Below, piece after piece: positions 43,513-53,460 of a DNA stretch of 64,000 bases (its first letter is position 1; each line of letters begins with the position of its first letter). Where the stretch lies: the NCBI GenBank assembly GCA_920105625.2, contig OV050030.1, positions 69,385,111 to 69,449,110 of the forward strand. The letters are read 5' to 3'. Below the pieces are notes generated by a model. The model was not told the origin of the DNA, ran no database searches, and worked only from the letters and a program-made list of their open reading frames with translations. This DNA is from Clusia tigrina. Its lineage: Eukaryota; Arthropoda; Insecta; Diptera; Clusiidae. A program made the translations under genes and the position numbers.

Positions 43513-44480
43513 ATGCTACAGTATACTAAGGATAAAAACATTACGATCTCAAATAAAATTTGTGGGACATGTAGAATAAAATTTTCGCATCTGAAAAAAT
43601 CTAATAAATCTAATTTGGAAGAAGGTTCAGACATAACCGAAAATGTAGATACTTTCGATGACATTGCGTCAGGCACGGAAGAAGATGACATTGCGTCAGG
43701 CACGGAAGAAGTTTCTATTTCAAAATTAAACCAATCTTTACCGTATCTGGAACAATCTCCGATAAAAAAAGAAGAAGTTACATCAAAAACGGTACAGAGA
43801 TGCAAAATGCAGGAAAATAAGTGATTCGATTCAAGACAAAATTTTCCACGGTTCAGCACAATCAACTTCGCATATGTGCCCACAATCCGAAATAATAGAA
43901 CAATTAAAAGAAAAGTTTAAAACATTAACAAAAAATAGTGAGAAAATCCAACTGCTAACAATTTTACCAAAAAGCTGGACAATACAAAAAATTGAGGAAG
44001 AATTCCTGGCTACAAACTATATCGCGCGAAAAGTTAAGCATTTGGTTGAAACAAAGGGTGTGATGAGTACGCCTAACCCAAAACTGGGAAGTCCAATTTC
44101 ACCAGTGACAAGCAGTTTAGTAACATCCTTTTATGAATCCGATGACGTCAGCAGGTGTATGCCCGGACAGAAAGATTTCGTGTCTGTTTTAGAAAATGGT
44201 ACAAAAGTGAGGAAAAATAAAAGACTTTTGCTTGGAAACTTAAGAGAAATGTATGCCTTATTCAAGGAACGACATGATGGAATAAAAATAAGTATTTCCA
44301 AGTTTTGCCAACTCGTCCGAGGAATATAATTCTAGCAAATGCGAGTGGATCTCATAACGTGTGTGTTTGTACAAAGCATCAAAATGTGAAGCTGATGGTT
44401 GATGCTATAAATTTTAAAAAATTAACTGCTGGTGTTCCGAATTATCAGCTTGAATGTTACAAAGATTGTTTGAAACAAAT
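43513..44480 (+). pseudogene. Putative transposase, N-terminal two thirds, broken
   Basis: Three frames belong to one protein. 43513-43824 has a C-x2-C pair (CGTCRIKF) and an acidic linker with a duplicated DDIASGTEE. 43874-44329 has KRLLLGNLREMYALFKERHDGIKISISKFCQL and MPGQKDFVSV. After a one-base change near 44315 a third frame has SGSHNVCVCTKHQNVKLMVDAINF. The pattern CVCxxHQNxKLM is a hallmark of a repeated arthropod/cnidarian protein family that I recall but cannot assign. The gene is cut at 44480 by the Jockey poly(A) tract. Confidence 0.65.
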
Positions 44481-44738
44481 TTTTTTTTTTTTTTTTTTTT
44501 GTATCCATTTATTTAACTACAATCTGTCCAGCTGGACATTCAGTACTACTTATATTATATTTGGTTATAAACATGTGTATGAATTTTCAGTAGCATTCAA
44601 TACATTAGGTACATTAATTTAACAAAGTTAGATTATATATATATATATTAATTTCATTCATTCCTTATTATTATTATTATTATTTATTTTTTTTTTTTAA
44701 TTTAATCTTATTTTTTAATTTTTATTTTTAATTTTATC

Positions 44739-46952
44739 TTAGGTGGTAAATCTGAATGGTAAGTCCGATGGTACATATTTTTTTAGTCTTCGCGCGCTGG
44801 TATCGCTGGTTATCAATTCTACCGCTAGGTTGTTAGGATGGACTCTAAGACGTTTGCGATATGAGTGGCTATATTTCATGATTTCATCATTTACTTTTGG
44901 GATGTTTAGATCGCGATGAATGATGTCGTTGCTGACATACCAAGGTGCATTAGCACACAGTCGTATGACTTTTGATTGGAATCGTTGTAGGATGTCCAGG
45001 TTTGACTTGGATGCTGATCCCCAAATTTCAATACCATAAGTCCATATGGGCTTCAGTATTACCTTATATATCAGGACTTTATTTCCAAGTGTTAGGGCTG
45101 ACCTTCGTCCAAGTAGCCAGAACAATGACCTAAGCGTTAGTCCAAGTTGTTTCCGTTTGGAGAAGATGTGACAGCGCCACGTAAGCCGGCGATCCAGGTG
45201 CACCCCAAGGTATTTTGCATGGTCTGCTTGTGGCAATTGGGAGTTACTTAGTGTCACTGGAGGGCAAGAACCTGCACGTAGGGTAAAAGTCGTTTGCACT
45301 GATTTTATTGCATTTGCTTTTATTCGCCACTTGTCTAGCCATAAGTCAATTTGGTTCAGGTTCTCCTGCAAATGCTTCGAAGCTAACACAGGGTTTTTGT
45401 TGCAGGCCATTACAACAGTATCATCTGCAAAAGTTGCGGTATATTTGGTAACAGTCAGCGGCAGGTCAGCCGTGAATAGTGTGTAGAGCACAGGTCCCAA
45501 AACGCTCCCTTGTGGAACACCAGCTTTTATTGGATAGAGGGAAGTTACGTCGCTGTTAACTTTGACCATGAAGAATCTGCTTTCTAAGTAGGACTTTGAT
45601 ATGGCAAAGTAGTGATAGGGTAAATGCATTTTCAATTTGTACAGTAACCCTTGGTGCCACACCTTTCCGAATGCTTGGGTGATATCCAGGAATGCAGCTG
45701 AACAGTATTCTCTATTTTCTAGTGCATTCTGTGCAAATGCATATACTCGATTTATTTGTTCTATCGTAGCATGATGCTTTCGGAATCCAAATTGATGGGA
45801 AGGTATAAGTTGTTTTGACTCGATGATTGGGAGGAGTCGCTTCAAAAGAAGTTTCTCAAACACTTTGGAAAGTATCGGAAGCAAGCTAATTGGTCTATAT
45901 GAGGTGACCACTTCTGCCGGTTTCCCAGGTTTGGGAACAAGGATAATTTGAGCCACTTTCCATTGGGTTGGGAAGTGGTCACATCGGATAATCGCATTGA
46001 ATAATTGGGCAATGAATTTATAGCCGCAATCTGGTAGCTCCTTTAGGATTCTGCTCGTAATAAGGTCATATCCCGGCGATTTTTTGTCTTTTAGCGTATT
46101 CTTGATAATTCCTCTAATTTCTTTTAGTTTAAAATGCTGGATCGGAATATCCATTTGGTATGGGGCATCTAGTAATTCAGCTATTTTTATGTCTTCATGT
46201 GGATATTTGCTTGGAAACGGCGCAAATACTTCTAACAAATGAAGAGCAAATGACTGTGCTTTTTCCTTGTCAGATCTGGTCCATCCGCCATCTTTCGTTT
46301 TAATAGGTGGCACATGTGATGTTGGTTGATTTAGTTTTTTTGTAGCTTTCCATAGTGAATAACCTGAAGCCTGTGAAGGTGACAAGCTGCTGAGATAGCT
46401 TTGTATTTCTGAATTTTTTGTTGACCGTAGGGCGTTTTTGAGTTGCTTTGTAGCGCAATTGAACCGGTTTTTGTCATAGGGGCTTCTGGTCATTTGCCAA
46501 ATTCGACGCAGTCTCCGCTTCTCTTTTAGTTGCTCCTTTACAACCTGGCTTACATCACGATGATTACTTATACAGCTGGGCCCCAATGTGGAAGACCATG
46601 CAGCATGCTGAATGGCTGAATTCAAAAGTTCTACTGCATCGTCTATATTTGTTTTGTTTTTTAAAGGAATATTGGTGACTAGAGTCTCGATAATGCTTTG
46701 TCTAAACAGCTCCCAATTTGTGCTTTTGTTGTGCAGACAGATTGTTCTTGCTCTGATCTGAACCTCACAGCCAATTGTTAGAACTATCGGTGAGTGATCT
46801 GATGACAGGTCCAGGCACGATTCCATGGAAGTGTTTGTTTTTGGTACACCTTTGGATACAAAAAAGTCGATAACGTCTGGAAGCTTGTTTCTGTCCGTTG
46901 GCCAGTAGGTTGGCTCACCCGTTGATAGGTGGGACAGGTTGTTTTGTTGCAT
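44739..46952 (-). CDS. Jockey ORF2: endonuclease C-terminus and reverse transcriptase
   Basis: 737 residues from the first Met; the true frame enters from the endonuclease frame upstream. Endonuclease ending: LSSDHSPIVLTI. RT motifs in order: KSPGYDLITSRILKE, IPKPGKP-like VPKPGKPAEVVTSYRPISLLPILSKVFEKLL, FRKHHATIEQ, FLDITQAFGKVWHQGL, AGVPQGSVLGPVLYTLFTADLP, TFADDTVVMACN (45411-45440 region), KYLGVHLDRRLTW and YGIEIWGSASKSN. In motif A the usual AFD reads AFG: the first catalytic Asp (DIT) is kept, the second, conserved Asp is changed. This RT drives target-primed reverse transcription. Confidence 0.93.
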   Translation of the reverse strand: MQQNNLSHLSTGEPTYWPTDRNKLPDVIDFFVSKGVPKTNTSMESCLDLSSDHSPIVLTIGCEVQIRARTICLHNKSTNWELFRQSIIETLVTNIPLKNKTNIDDAVELLNSAIQHAAWSSTLGPSCISNHRDVSQVVKEQLKEKRRLRRIWQMTRSPYDKNRFNCATKQLKNALRSTKNSEIQSYLSSLSPSQASGYSLWKATKKLNQPTSHVPPIKTKDGGWTRSDKEKAQSFALHLLEVFAPFPSKYPHEDIKIAELLDAPYQMDIPIQHFKLKEIRGIIKNTLKDKKSPGYDLITSRILKELPDCGYKFIAQLFNAIIRCDHFPTQWKVAQIILVPKPGKPAEVVTSYRPISLLPILSKVFEKLLLKRLLPIIESKQLIPSHQFGFRKHHATIEQINRVYAFAQNALENREYCSAAFLDITQAFGKVWHQGLLYKLKMHLPYHYFAISKSYLESRFFMVKVNSDVTSLYPIKAGVPQGSVLGPVLYTLFTADLPLTVTKYTATFADDTVVMACNKNPVLASKHLQENLNQIDLWLDKWRIKANAIKSVQTTFTLRAGSCPPVTLSNSQLPQADHAKYLGVHLDRRLTWRCHIFSKRKQLGLTLRSLFWLLGRRSALTLGNKVLIYKVILKPIWTYGIEIWGSASKSNLDILQRFQSKVIRLCANAPWYVSNDIIHRDLNIPKVNDEIMKYSHSYRKRLRVHPNNLAVELITSDTSARRLKKYVPSDLPFRFTT

Positions 46953-47022
46953 AGCTTTATATAGGTGACGGCCTCTAGGAGTTGTTATTCTAGACCCCCA
47001 TTGTGGATGCTTAGCATTATAA

Positions 47023-47427
47023 TCACCCCCAGAATCTTAATCCTAGGGAGTTATAAAATTCTTGGAACTGTTCGCAGTTAACTGGATGGTTGGGAGGGCA
47101 ATATACCGCTACAATTGTTATGGGGCCTTTATAATCATCAATTGTTATAACCGTTGATTGTAGGTATTTCTTTTTATAACATTCGTGCTCCACGTGTGCA
47201 ATACTGTTGCGAATAATTACAGCAGTTCCCCCACGCGCAGTGCCAGCTGGGTGGATTGTGGAGTATAGGTCATATTGCGGAATTTTTGCGTAACTTTTTT
47301 CAGTGAAATGGGTTTCAGATATCAACATAATGTCAATATTTTTGTCCGCTAAGAAAGCTGATATTTCATGGATATGACGACTGAGCCCATTGGCATTCCA
47401 GACTGCGATTTTTAATAATTTATTCAT
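47023..47427 (-). CDS. Jockey ORF2: endonuclease N-terminal part
   Basis: 134 residues starting MNKLLKIAVWNANGLSRH (Asn in motif I), then IMLISETHFT (catalytic Glu), RGGTAVIIRN and VAVYCPPNHPV. The frame ends FWG* where GGDYNAKHPQW is found one frame over, at a C5 run (47026-47030, plus strand), so a single-base deletion splits ORF2. The ATG overlaps the ORF1 stop (ATGA), the normal Jockey layout, which decides this start. Confidence 0.92.
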   Translation of the reverse strand: MNKLLKIAVWNANGLSRHIHEISAFLADKNIDIMLISETHFTEKSYAKIPQYDLYSTIHPAGTARGGTAVIIRNSIAHVEHECYKKKYLQSTVITIDDYKGPITIVAVYCPPNHPVNCEQFQEFYNSLGLRFWG

Positions 47428-48752
47428 TTCGACATATTTGCTACGATTGTGGTTAGTAGATTAAGTAGTGTACTCACTTGACCCATCAATGCTTTAAGCA
47501 TGGTTTTTAGCTCGGTCATATCCTCATTCAGTTGAGTATTTGGATTGTTGAACGGAGTGGTTAGGTTCGTATTGGTTTCTACCGGAGTATTGTTTCGTAC
47601 TACATTTGCATACGATGTTGTTGTTCGTGGAGCGGATCTTTGAGGCGCTTCCTGGTTAATGTTCCTCGCTTCTCAGTTTCTGAGTGCTGGGAACGACCTT
47701 TGTTGCAGCTCCTTATAGACAGTGCAACCTTTATAATTAGTGGGATAATTGCCTTCGCAGAGCACACATCGAACGTCTTGTGCGACGAGTTTGCGGGAAC
47801 ATTCGGAAGTAAGGTGGTTTCCTGTACATTTAACGCATCGTGGGCTACGGTTGCAGTATCGCTTGGTGTGTCCGTAACGTTGGCATCGGACACATTGAGG
47901 AATCTCACGTTTCTTCCTAGGTGGCTCAATTTTAATTCGTGTGTTTAAAAGTGCATTACATTCGTATATGCCTTTGTTATTGCTGCATTGCTTCAGACTG
48001 ATGTAAAACATAGGAAGCGGTTTTTTTGTAGTTCTTTGCCTAATATTACAAACGTTAACAACTGTATAACCCAACTCCGCAATTGCTTCTTTTATTTCGT
48101 CGATTGGGGTTGAACAGTGCATACCCCTTAGTACTACGTTAAAGTCTCTTTCCTGCTTCAATTTAAAAGTATGAAACTCAGTGTTCTTTTCGGTTAGAGC
48201 CTTTGTAATGGCTGAGTATTTTTCAGACGACTTTGGTTGTATTTTGACAACGTCTCCATTTATAACTCTGAGTTCATATTCTTTCTTAGCAATTACTTCA
48301 AGTAATTCTTTTAGGGGAATTATATTACTCACACCTGAAACAAAAATAGGTGCAGGTATTGGTTCTCTCCGGACGTCAGTTGTTGCATCTTGACGTGCCT
48401 CTTCTTGGTCTAGTGCAGCGAATCTATTCGAGCTGTTTAAAGAAGGTGTTCCGAGCCAGTAGTTATCCAATTTGGATTGTTTTGGAGTGGGACGCGATGT
48501 TGCGCCTGGGCTAGATCTATTCCTCTTCGAGTTTGCTTTCTGCGATATTCCAGGTGCCTCCACTCCCAATTGTGGGAGTTTAAGGCTCGTTGAAGCCACC
48601 ATACCAGTGATGTTTTCACCTCGATAACCTTCGCTTCTATTTTTTCCTGGTTCTACGGTACTGCACTGATCACAATCAGTATTTTTGGCGATGGTTTCCG
48701 CTTGTGGGTTAACATTTTTGGAACCCCCTTTGGGGGAGCGGATAACACTCAT
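47424..48752 (-). CDS. Jockey ORF1 (Gag-like RNA-binding protein) with internal TGA
   Basis: The first 359 residues (48752-47673) end at TGA; the same frame then continues 82 codons (EARNINQEAPQRS...) to a TGA at 47426-47424 that overlaps the ORF2 ATG. The N-terminus is low complexity (KSKLDNYWLGTPSL). A domain follows with EFHTFKLKQERDFNVVLRGMH and IDEIKEAIAELGYTVVNV, then zinc knuckles CVRCQRYGHTKRYC, CVKCTGNHLTSEC and CVLCEGNYPTNYKGC. The internal TGA precedes a part with TTTSYANVVRN. It may be a mutation or, less likely, a read-through site. Confidence 0.88.
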
Positions 48753-49160
48753 ACTACTAAGTGTAGGGGGGGCTTAAGCAAAAAAAACTTAGTGCATACA
48801 CAAACCAACTATACTGAGATTTACAAAGTAATAGATTGAACTGTTTATATCAATGAGACAGCTGCTGTGAAGCATATGCTGTTGTTTTTTTTATTTTATT
48901 TATTTGCAGGTCTCTCTTTTGAGTTAATTAAGGTAATATGTATACAAATAAAAACCTTTAACGGTTAATAAAATTTCACTTTTAGCGCCTGAGGGAGACC
49001 GTGGTTGGTTACCACCAGGAATACCGACCCCTGGACCAGCAGTCAACGGGGCGGAAATCACTACAGGTACGCACAAGTTTTAACGTTTTATTAAATAGTA
49101 ATTTTTACACTTTTTAGAAAACTTCACGGAGCAACCCGACACGCGTCCGAATCACTCAAC
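48753..49160 (-). other. Jockey 5' untranslated region (probable)
   Basis: About 400 bp between the ORF1 ATG and the resumption of transposase coding. Its outer end reads, on the minus strand, AGTTTCGATCGTTGAGTG and GGACGCGTGTCGGGTTG. Such segments often hold the internal promoter of Jockey-like LINEs. Alternative: transposon intron sequence (acceptor-like TTTGCAG and TTTTTAG occur on the plus strand). Confidence 0.5.
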
Positions 49161-49169
49161 GATCGAAAC

Positions 49170-49423
49170 TCAAAATGACATGCATTCCATCTTCTTCAAA
49201 GTGTCACCTACGTAAATGTAACAAGTGTCCAGGAATTGAAAATTTAAAAGCAAAACTAAATCAATTACTAGAACAAAATGATATTGATGAAATAACATAT
49301 AAACAATGGGTAAGTGTAGATTGGGATAATTTGGAGACCATGATTGGCCAAGCCGACGTTTTTGTGGATTCCCTACGTGAAAAGCTTGAAATTCTATTAC
49401 CTCATTCATTTATTGCAAAATAA
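49170..49423 (+). pseudogene. Putative transposase, C-terminal part
   Basis: Frame 49175-49423: MTCIPSSSKCHLRKCNKCPGIENLKAKLNQLL, then ITYKQWVSVDWDNLETMIGQADVFVDSLREKLEILLPHSFIAK and a stop. The C-x(3)-C-x2-C-P-G motif, KQW and the HSFIAK ending follow the family pattern begun at 43874. Together with 43513-44480 this gives about 400 residues, interrupted by the Jockey LINE. A right TIR starts 77 bp downstream. Confidence 0.65.
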
Positions 49424-49499
49424 ATGTTTAATAATGATAATACATTATGTTGTACTTTTTATTAAAGGTTTAGCAATGGAGAAAAAGAGTTTAAGCAAA

Positions 49500-50085
49500 G
49501 AAAAGTCGAAAAAGTTCCGTTACATTTGATTTGTCCTTCTTTTTGTAATTTGTCACCTTTTTGTATTTTGGTACATTTCATGAAATACATAAACCTTCGC
49601 CTGCTTTTTTCTTAATAACTCATGTTGTAATAAAGACTCCACATTGAAATTTGGCAGACTTGTACAAAACATAATAAGAATTAACATATATATTTTTGAA
49701 ATTTTTAAAAATATTGATTTTCGAGATATATCCTTTGGAAATTTTAGTCCTTTTTTATTTACATTATCCTTGATCGAAAATTTAAAAAAAAAAATTTTTT
49801 TTGAATGGCGCATGTTTTTGTCTGTAAAATGAGCCCTTGATTATTAACGTACAATGAATACTTTTCGAGATATTAAAAATTGTGTTAAGGCATCTGAGTG
49901 CATTTTTATTGATTTTTGCCAACTTGGAATGGCCATAAATTCTGAAAGTACGAGAGCTAGGACACTGAAAGCTGGCAAATATTATTGTGCCGATCCATAG
50001 ATCATGTGTACAAAATCTTATCAAATTTGGAGGTGATGAGGTCAGAAATGTTAATATTTTCGGTTGATTTCATATGTTTTTACCC
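49500..50085. repeat. Right terminal inverted repeat, about 586 bp
   Basis: Inverted copy of 42377-42951; length difference comes from small indels in the outer part. Ends TTTTTACCC at 50085, followed by GTCT. Confidence 0.92.
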
Positions 50086-50369
50086 GTCTGCGAAGTAAGG
50101 GAAAACTGAGAAAAACCACTACAGCTCCGATTTCGGTGAAACTCCACTCGGCACGTGATAGAAATCAGTTGTTCAAGCACATTGCTGGCTTTTGCAAGTC
50201 CAGTCAAATGCCGCTGTCGTTAAATGATATTGGAGTTCAGAGTGACAGCTCATTTTATGTACATGAGAGTCTAACGATTAACAATCGTGAAATATTGCGT
50301 CGTGCCACTGACCTCAAGAGACAAAAACTTCTAGTGTCAGCGTTTACAATTCGTGGCCGAGCTTTGTGA
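50086..50369 (+). pseudogene. CR1-like LINE ORF1, C-terminal part
   Basis: Reads RLRSKGKLRKTTTAPISVKLHSARDRNQLFKHIAGFCKSSQMPLSLNDIGVQSDSSFYVHESLTINNREI, the second half of the RRM-like plus C-terminal domain of L1-type ORF1 proteins, ending AFTIRGRAL. It continues the protein broken at 42376. One base must change near 42365 for the two halves to be in frame. Confidence 0.8.
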
Positions 50370-50884
50370 GAGTTCCCATCCGAAAGCTGAAGCAATAGTA
50401 GTGAGCAGCAGAGAGAGCGTAGATGCAGTTGCCGGCAGAAGCTAGACTGGAGCATAAAACTCAACTTTTAATTTATTATTTTAATTTATTATGCTATAGT
50501 TAATTATTGAATTACTTTCAAGTTCACTATTTAGATTCTTCTTTATTTTTATTCAAGAGTTTTTAATTGCACATTTACATATATTTACTTAAGTCGGGGA
50601 TTCGTGTTGGTAGCATCTAAGAACTACATACTGTTACAGGTGCTGATGTTCCTGTTGGCGAGGAACTTTGTGTTGTTGTTCTAATGTCAGATAATATCAT
50701 ATTGTTTATCTTTCTTTGTAGCTTAAATGCTCTCTGTCTATATGCCTTATTGTCGACTATTTTTTTAAGCCTTTCCCTTTTCTCTACTATCTGCTTCTTC
50801 TCTTACTGTAGTGCTTATTGTTATGTTGCTGATATATATTTTTATGCTAACTAAGGGTCTGCCACCAGTGACGTTCATAAAACA
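50370..50884. other. Region between ORF1 and ORF2 of the CR1-like LINE
   Basis: About 500 bp, no recognised domain; T-rich. Confidence 0.5.
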
Positions 50885-51700
50885 TTGATTGGCGTTCCAT
50901 GTAACCAGCGCTCTGGATTAAACACTGTGCATTTTAATGCGAGGAGTCTAAATGATTCTAAGATGGATTATGTTAGACACTCCTTTGAGAACTCATCTGT
51001 TGATGTAATTTGTGTATCCGAAACCTGGTTTCATAAAGGTTTAGGTAACTCATGCATGCTCATCAGCAATTACAAGCTTTTTCGAAGCGATAGATTAGAT
51101 AAAAAAAGGCGGGGGTGTGGCAATATATTGTAAAAGTAATTTAAGAGAGCATTTGTTGAATATGTCTGGAGGCTCAGATGTGGAATTTCTAAATGTTGAA
51201 ATTTATGACAATAGCACTAAAGTTTTTCTGTCGTGTGTATATAATCGTTGTCGTTACTGCTGTTTGGATTCGTTGTTTGCTACTTTGTCAAATTGTGTAA
51301 TCGATTATGATCCTTTTGTTGTGCGTGGTGATTTCTATATAAACATTTTATGTAAAGACAGTCTTGCCAAGCAATTTATTTGTAAAATTTCTGAAGTTAG
51401 ACTGCAAGTGCTGAATACCAGAATGCCAACACGCTTTGCAGATAATGATTCTACAAGTTTGTTGGATGTTTTTGTAGTTTCGGATATTTTTTCTCTTATG
51501 ATCTTTGACCAATTATCGTTTATATCCGACCACGATTTAATTTTTTGTTCATTGAATGTAAATCTAAACCCAGTCGTTGCTGAAAATTCTTTTTCCTTTC
51601 GAGACTATAACTCGATTAATTTTGATTCTTTGTTTAATGACCTGTCTCTTATTAATTGGTCTGAATGTTGGCTGTTTACAGCAGTTGTCCCTGGTTTACG
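50885..51700 (+). pseudogene. CR1-like LINE endonuclease
   Basis: Frame 50885-51133: HFNARSLNDSKMDYVRHSF, VDVICVSETWFHKGL (catalytic Glu), NYKLFRSDRLDKKR. After a one-base change in the Gly-rich RGGG region (about 51112) it continues in the 51117 frame: VFLSCVYNRC, VVRGDFYINI (GDFN with Asn changed to Tyr), RFADNDSTSLLDVFVVS and FISDHDLIFC (catalytic SDH). The APE-type enzyme nicks target DNA; GDFY in place of GDFN should weaken it. Confidence 0.75.
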
Positions 51701-52282
51701 AAGAATGCCAAATTGGCTCTTAAAAGACGGCATAGAACATACAATCAGTGGAAAGGAAATCCAACTGCATCTAGATGGGAAGAGCACAAAATCTAGAAAT
51801 GATGCAAACACTACTATTAAATTGGCTAAGCGCAGATATTTCATGTCCGAACTATGTTTAGCACGACCTTCAAATGAGCTATGGAATAATTTAAGGCAAA
51901 CTGGGGTATGCAATGGGAAACCTGAGGATTGTCGGATTGATCTGGGTCTTCTGAATGATTATTTTAGTAGTAGTTCAGCGTCTGCTGATGATATATCTGC
52001 TGTAGTTGCATTTATGTTTGAGTTTATTTCTGTGGGTGAAGGTGATGTTGCTCGCTGTGTCAACAAGATAAAGTCAAATGCTGTCGGAGAGGATAGAGTT
52101 CCTATTAAATTTATTAAACTTCTTTTGCCTTTCATTCTAATCCCGTTGACCCATATAATTAACCATTGTTTGACGAGCTCCTGCTACCACAATATTTGGA
52201 AAATAGCGACGATTATCCCTATAGCTAACAACTCCAATGCTAATGCACCGTCTGATTTCCGTCCTGTAAGTTTGTTGTAGAG
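51700..52282 (+). pseudogene. CR1-like LINE reverse transcriptase, first part
   Basis: The 51117-52280 frame ends with CVNKIKSNAVGEDRVPIKFIKLLLPFILIPLTHIINHCLTSSCYHNIWKIATIIPI and SDFRPVSLL, the RT entry and motif 1. The next codons (from 52283) are BEL sequence, so the palm domain is missing. Confidence 0.75.
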
Positions 52283-53040
52283 TTGGATCGTCAAAATGTT
52301 AAACAGAATCAACGTTCGAGAAGAAAACATGCACGCACAACGAGCCTTGTGGTGGGACATAGACGACAATATCGAGAAGCGAAGCATCTACGTCATGCGT
52401 GCATTGACATTTGGAATCAACTGTGTGCCTTGTATAGCACATTTCGTCCGTGATAAAAATGCCGTAGTTTTTCAAAGAGGAATTTCCAAGCCATACGCCG
52501 ATATCATTATGTCGACGATTTTATCGACAGCGACAGTGATGACAAAAGCGCAATCGACTTGGCTACACAAGTACAAAAAATTCACTCACCCGCTGGATTC
52601 ACGATAAAAAATTGGCCATCAAACTGTGCTGTTGAGGCATCTCCAAGAACATCCAAAAATGAGCGAGACTCTCGTGAGTAGGGATCTCCAACCAAGGTAT
52701 TAGGTATGTACTAGGAACCTTCTAGCGATATATTTAAATACATTTTCAGATTCGTGAAACTACTCCGAGACGTAATTAGTGAACCCACTAATCCCACTAA
52801 AAGAGAAACGTTGCAAATACGGATGTCGATTTTCGACCACTTGGGTTTTGTTGCGTTGGCCTCCAGATTGCAAGATATTTGGCTCTCTTGCATGGGATGG
52901 GATGAGGTACATAATGAATATCTTTACAATAAATGGATCCGCGGTGGTCAGATCCCAAAAAGTTCCATCAACTTGTCATTCATAGAGTTGGTGAGATTTT
53001 GGAACATGCGCAAAGGCGATGGGTACCGTCGCAATTAAAC
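52283..53040 (+). pseudogene. BEL/Pao reverse transcriptase, second half
   Basis: The frame reads VKMLNRINVREENMHAQRALWW, RSIYVMRALTFGINCVPCIAHFVRDKNA, typical BEL/Pao RT. The catalytic box, expected as YVDD, lies in a degraded, frame-shifted segment near 52505-52520. A later frame (52754-53038) has SIFDHLGFVALASRLQDIWL and the [11 protein letters not shown] connection. Stops and frameshifts throughout. The N-terminal RT half is missing next to the CR1-like LINE. Confidence 0.78.
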
Positions 53041-53460
53041 CCTGCGGATCTTGCTACAAAAACTACCTCGCGAACCGATTATAGTATTTGGTTTTCAGGA
53101 CCTGATTCTTAATCGTCTGGCGACAAGCACAGGCCTAGTGAGTGAAATCCTTGGAGAAGAAAATGATGTCGAACTTAAACGTCATATACTAGTCATCTAG
53201 AAGGCCGAAATCTGCCCGCCGAATGCACAATATTTCTCATGTTGGAAACTTTTTATGGATACCATCGAAATTTATTTCGGCGAACCTCTCTACAGAGACC
53301 ACTTCTCGCATCGATTACGTTCCTTGATTTTCAGGCCCGGCTTTTTTTGTCTAATGATAACCACTGGTATACGTCATCCGAAACCGGGAAATGTGTCACC
53401 CGTTGCAACGTTTATTTTCTTCTTCAAAAGAGCTGTAGCTGATTCGAACCGCCTGATAAT
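53041..53460 (+). pseudogene. BEL/Pao RNase H to integrase linker remnant
   Basis: A degraded stretch with an [12 protein letters not shown] phrase (about 53086) and VELKRHI, RMHNISHVGNF-like pieces. These fit the BEL linker after RNase H. Frames change every 50-100 bp. Confidence 0.5.

Larger units (their letters stand above)
44480..49170 (-). mobile_element. Near full-length Jockey LINE inside the DNA transposon
   Basis: Reading on the minus strand: 5' untranslated region (about 49170-48753), ORF1, an ATGA overlap, ORF2 (endonuclease plus RT), a short A+T-rich 3' region and a 21-base poly(A) tail (plus strand T-run 44480-44500). The left flank is transposase coding up to ...DCLKQ and the right flank resumes at MTCIPSSSK. 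Disruptions are few: one TGA in ORF1 and one base missing in a G run in ORF2. This makes it the youngest member of the nest. The exact 5' end and target duplication are uncertain. Confidence 0.85.
42377..50085 (+). mobile_element. DNA transposon with 0.58-kb TIRs and 4-bp target duplication (Sola-like?)
   Basis: The ends are GGGTAAAAACATATGAAATC and its complement. TIRs are 42377-42951 and 49500-50085. The flanking GTCT duplication and the ORF1 frame of the host LINE, which runs across once one GTCT is removed, confirm insertion. Inside is a broken plus-strand gene (43513-44480 and about 49170-49423) interrupted by a Jockey LINE. Without the LINE the element is about 3.0 kb. A 4-bp duplication with long TIRs fits Sola among known superfamilies, but the transposase was not matched, so the class is unproven. 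Confidence 0.85.
41650..52282 (+). mobile_element. CR1-like LINE inserted in the BEL element, itself split
   Basis: ORF1 begins after about 41870 and is broken at 42376, resuming at 50086; the ORF2 endonuclease (50885-51600) and RT start (to 52280) follow. The 3' end of RT is missing where BEL RT sequence resumes (52283), so LINE and BEL sequence were both deleted at that junction. Both sides of the LINE are BEL coding sequence, which is the argument for insertion. The clade guess rests on the endonuclease/ORF1 type. Confidence 0.65.

Noticed and set aside
47673..47675. Programmed TGA read-through in Jockey ORF1
   Set aside because: The continued frame to the ORF2 start is intriguing, but a simple nonsense mutation is enough and no read-through context is evident.
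47600..47929. 109-residue minus-strand ORF overlapping Jockey ORF1
   Set aside because: Alternate frame of the zinc-knuckle region; the ORF1 frame explains all motifs.
48970..49140. Host exon with flanking splice-like sites
   Set aside because: Lies between the Jockey ORF1 start and the transposase; more simply the Jockey 5' untranslated region.
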